From the NCBI GenBank assembly GCA_007135385.1, contig SLIY01000462.1, positions 1-16,221 on the forward strand: DNA of 16,221 bases, read 5' to 3'. A program made the translations under genes and the position numbers. Below the pieces are notes generated by a model, which made no database searches, was not told the DNA's origin, and saw only the letters and a program-made list of their open reading frames with translations. The DNA is from Leptolyngbyaceae cyanobacterium CSSed165cm_216. Its GTDB lineage: Bacteria; Cyanobacteriota; Cyanobacteriia; Phormidesmidales; Phormidesmidaceae. Position 1 is the first letter of the stretch, and the number at the start of each line of letters is the position of its first letter. Positions 15,124 through 16,221 of the stretch are shown piece after piece.

Positions 15124-15771
15124 CTAAATGTGGCTCAATGTCGGAGCCTCTGAAGCATCGCTCTCCTTCATCCAGAGAGCCAACCCGCCGCCTCGTCCTC
15201 GGGCGGCCATGTAGTCTGAAGTAACGGCAAAAAAAGCAAAGAAGGGTAACTTACCGATAGGGGTCTGGGAAAACGTTTCGGCCTGAGCTTGGTCGCCACC
15301 CAACCTCAGATTTAGTACTTTAAGGCGTCCCAGGAAAACCTGAAGCCGCACAAAGTCAAAGGCCAGTAAATTCTTTTTAGACTGCCATTTCGCCGGTCCT
15401 ATGAACCGTAGCTTGAGTGGCCCTACCCGCAACTGATTTTGTACTGTCAGGTCGTCGGTATTGTCTGCCTCTCGGCCAAAGGCAATGGTGGCCACCGCTA
15501 ACCGAGGCAGATAAAACCCTTTACCCACAGGCTCCCCCGCTTTATAGGCAGGCTTTTTAGGGGCTGTAAATTGCAGTCGCCAGGTGCCCAGAAGCGCCTC
15601 TACTGGAAGGGTTTGATGCTGCTGCTTGATTTGTCGCTCTAGAGCTAGCAGTGCCGTGAGCACGGCATGACTGGGGGGGCGACTACCCTCTCCAACTGCC
15701 TCAGCTAGAGTCACAGCGGCCTGGTCAGCCGCCGCATCTGGCCCTGAAACCGCCAAATTTTGAGCTGTCAT
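15124..15771 (-). CDS. Possible PAP/fibrillin-like (plastid lipid-associated) protein
   Basis: A 215-residue soluble protein. The segment LLGTWRLQFTAPKKPAYKAGEPVGKGFYLPRLAVATIAFG (about 60-99) resembles the G-W-R-L-(Y/F)-T opening of PAP/fibrillin lipocalin-like barrels. Further strands follow (LRVGPLKLRFIGPAKW, LAFDFVRLQVFLGRLKVLNLRLGG), and the C-terminus SDYMAARGRGGGLALWMK resembles the closing strand. In cyanobacteria and plastids such proteins associate with thylakoid lipids and plastoglobule-like bodies. This assignment is by pattern only; a conserved protein of unknown function is the alternative. I prefer ATG 15771, with GGGGAG about 10 nt upstream. An upstream in-frame ATG at 15834 would put the start inside a palindrome and has no ribosome-binding site. 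It diverges from the ABC permease gene across 98 bp. Confidence 0.5.
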   Translation of the reverse strand: MTAQNLAVSGPDAAADQAAVTLAEAVGEGSRPPSHAVLTALLALERQIKQQHQTLPVEALLGTWRLQFTAPKKPAYKAGEPVGKGFYLPRLAVATIAFGREADNTDDLTVQNQLRVGPLKLRFIGPAKWQSKKNLLAFDFVRLQVFLGRLKVLNLRLGGDQAQAETFSQTPIGKLPFFAFFAVTSDYMAARGRGGGLALWMKESDASEAPTLSHI

Positions 15772-15802
15772 CGGTGTGCTTCTCCCCAAGAGTCTTTCTT
15801 CT

Positions 15803-15837
15803 ATTATGCCAAGGAGCTCTCGGGGCTCTGGCATAAT
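15803..15837. promoter_or_regulatory. Palindrome between divergent genes, candidate operator
   Basis: ATTATGCCA (15803-15811) pairs exactly with TGGCATAAT (15829-15837), and GAGC/GCTC (15814-15817/15825-15828) extends the symmetry inward. It lies midway in the 98-bp space between the fibrillin-like gene and the permease gene. No T-tract follows, and both flanking genes point away, which argues against a terminator. Confidence 0.5.
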
Positions 15838-15869
15838 GAGGGCTCAATGCCGATCGTTTCTGGTTGCCC

Positions 15870-16221
15870 ATGGCCACAACTCCTCGCCAGCGCTTTCCTC
15901 TCATGTTTCGAGCTGTGATCTCCCGTCAGGGGACGAATGTGTCGGTACTGCTGATGGGCATTGGCTTGGTGATTACCCTGGGGTTTGTGGCGATCGCCCT
16001 TTTATCCCCAACCCTCCAAACCTGGGGACTCTTGCAAAACCCAATCACAGCCTTGCAAAACCCAATTCATCAGCCACCTTCAGTAGAGCACTGGTTTGGT
16101 ACCACCCGCCAGGGCTACGATGTGTTTTCTCGCACCTTGTTCGGCAGTCGAGCCGCCTGGCAGGTGGTGATTTTAGCCACCCTGATGAGCGTCACCATCG
16201 GCGTCCCCCTGGGGATGGTTA
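15870..16221 (+). CDS. ABC transporter permease, DppC/OppC type (partial, C-terminus outside window)
   Basis: About 117 residues are visible, starting MATTPRQRFPLMFRAVISRQG. A membrane helix spans about 24-45 (VSVLLMGIGLVITLGFVAIALL). A periplasmic loop follows, then HWFGTTRQGYDVFSRTLFGSRAAWQVVILATLMSVTIGVPLGMV, the conserved opening of the DppC/OppC permease domain: a HxLGTDxxGRDVxSR-like motif leading into the second helix. It would form half of the inner-membrane channel of a peptide, nickel or related solute importer. Partners are not in the window. The ATG at 15870 lacks a good ribosome-binding site; ATG 15903 is an in-frame alternative. The loop contains a 21-nt-period in-frame repeat (LQNPITA, LQNPIHQ). 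The substrate cannot be told from this piece. Confidence 0.9.
   Translation, partial: MATTPRQRFPLMFRAVISRQGTNVSVLLMGIGLVITLGFVAIALLSPTLQTWGLLQNPITALQNPIHQPPSVEHWFGTTRQGYDVFSRTLFGSRAAWQVVILATLMSVTIGVPLGMV
16031..16066. repeat. In-frame partial tandem duplication (21-bp period)
   Basis: CTTGCAAAACCCAAT occurs at 16031-16045 and 16052-16066. It lies inside the permease gene and keeps the frame, giving two LQNPI units seven residues apart in the predicted periplasmic loop. Confidence 0.85.

Noticed and set aside
15803..15837. Transcription terminator
   Set aside because: Both neighbouring genes point away from it and no T-tract follows on either strand.

Overview
The window comes from a cyanobacterium. 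I count twelve perfect HIP1 octamers (GCGATCGC) in 16.2 kb. Several families seen here are cyanobacterial: a DUF3370 exported protein, a 105-residue conserved hypothetical, and possibly a PAP/fibrillin-like protein. Intergenic repeats of the CCCTCACCCTAAATCCC and ATCTCCCC type fit a filamentous, Leptolyngbya-like genome, but the genus is a guess. GC content is moderate and the DNA is mostly ordinary chromosome with one insertion sequence.

Layout: 1-629 (-) is the N-terminal part of a thioredoxin/YbbN-like protein running off the left edge. It diverges from a stand-alone cyclic-nucleotide-binding-fold protein (725-1303, +), followed by an FHA-domain protein (1631-2080, +). A small conserved hypothetical (2384-2701, -) faces the FHA gene. 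The gaps around these genes hold hairpins and short exact tandem duplications. Next come thymidylate kinase tmk and DNA polymerase III delta-prime holB (3168-4768, +), overlapping by 25 nt. Convergent to them are an exported five-TPR protein and epoxyqueuosine reductase queG (4796-6715, -). A repeat-rich, G-quadruplex-prone gap (6716-7197) precedes a large exported met-zincin metalloprotease (7198-10080, +) and a DUF3370 exported protein (10241-11896, +).

A complete ISAs1-family element (11959-13287) has 19-bp terminal inverted repeats and a perfect 10-bp target duplication. It sits inside a dispersed palindromic repeat whose remainder continues to about 13380. Beyond it are a stress protein built as an internal duplication (13573-14973, -), a PAP/fibrillin-like protein (15124-15771, -), and the start of a DppC/OppC-type ABC permease (15870 to the window end, +). 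The last two diverge around a strong palindrome.

The genes form no single pathway: they cover DNA replication (tmk, holB), tRNA modification (queG), redox/chaperone function, phospho-signalling and envelope proteins. I found no convincing new multi-gene system. The most unusual material is non-coding: structured intergenic elements, recurrent short tandem duplications, paired opposite-strand G4 tracts, and the insertion sequence nested in a dispersed repeat. Within genes, the split-duplication stress protein and the cNMP-fold protein lacking its phosphate-binding arginine stand out.
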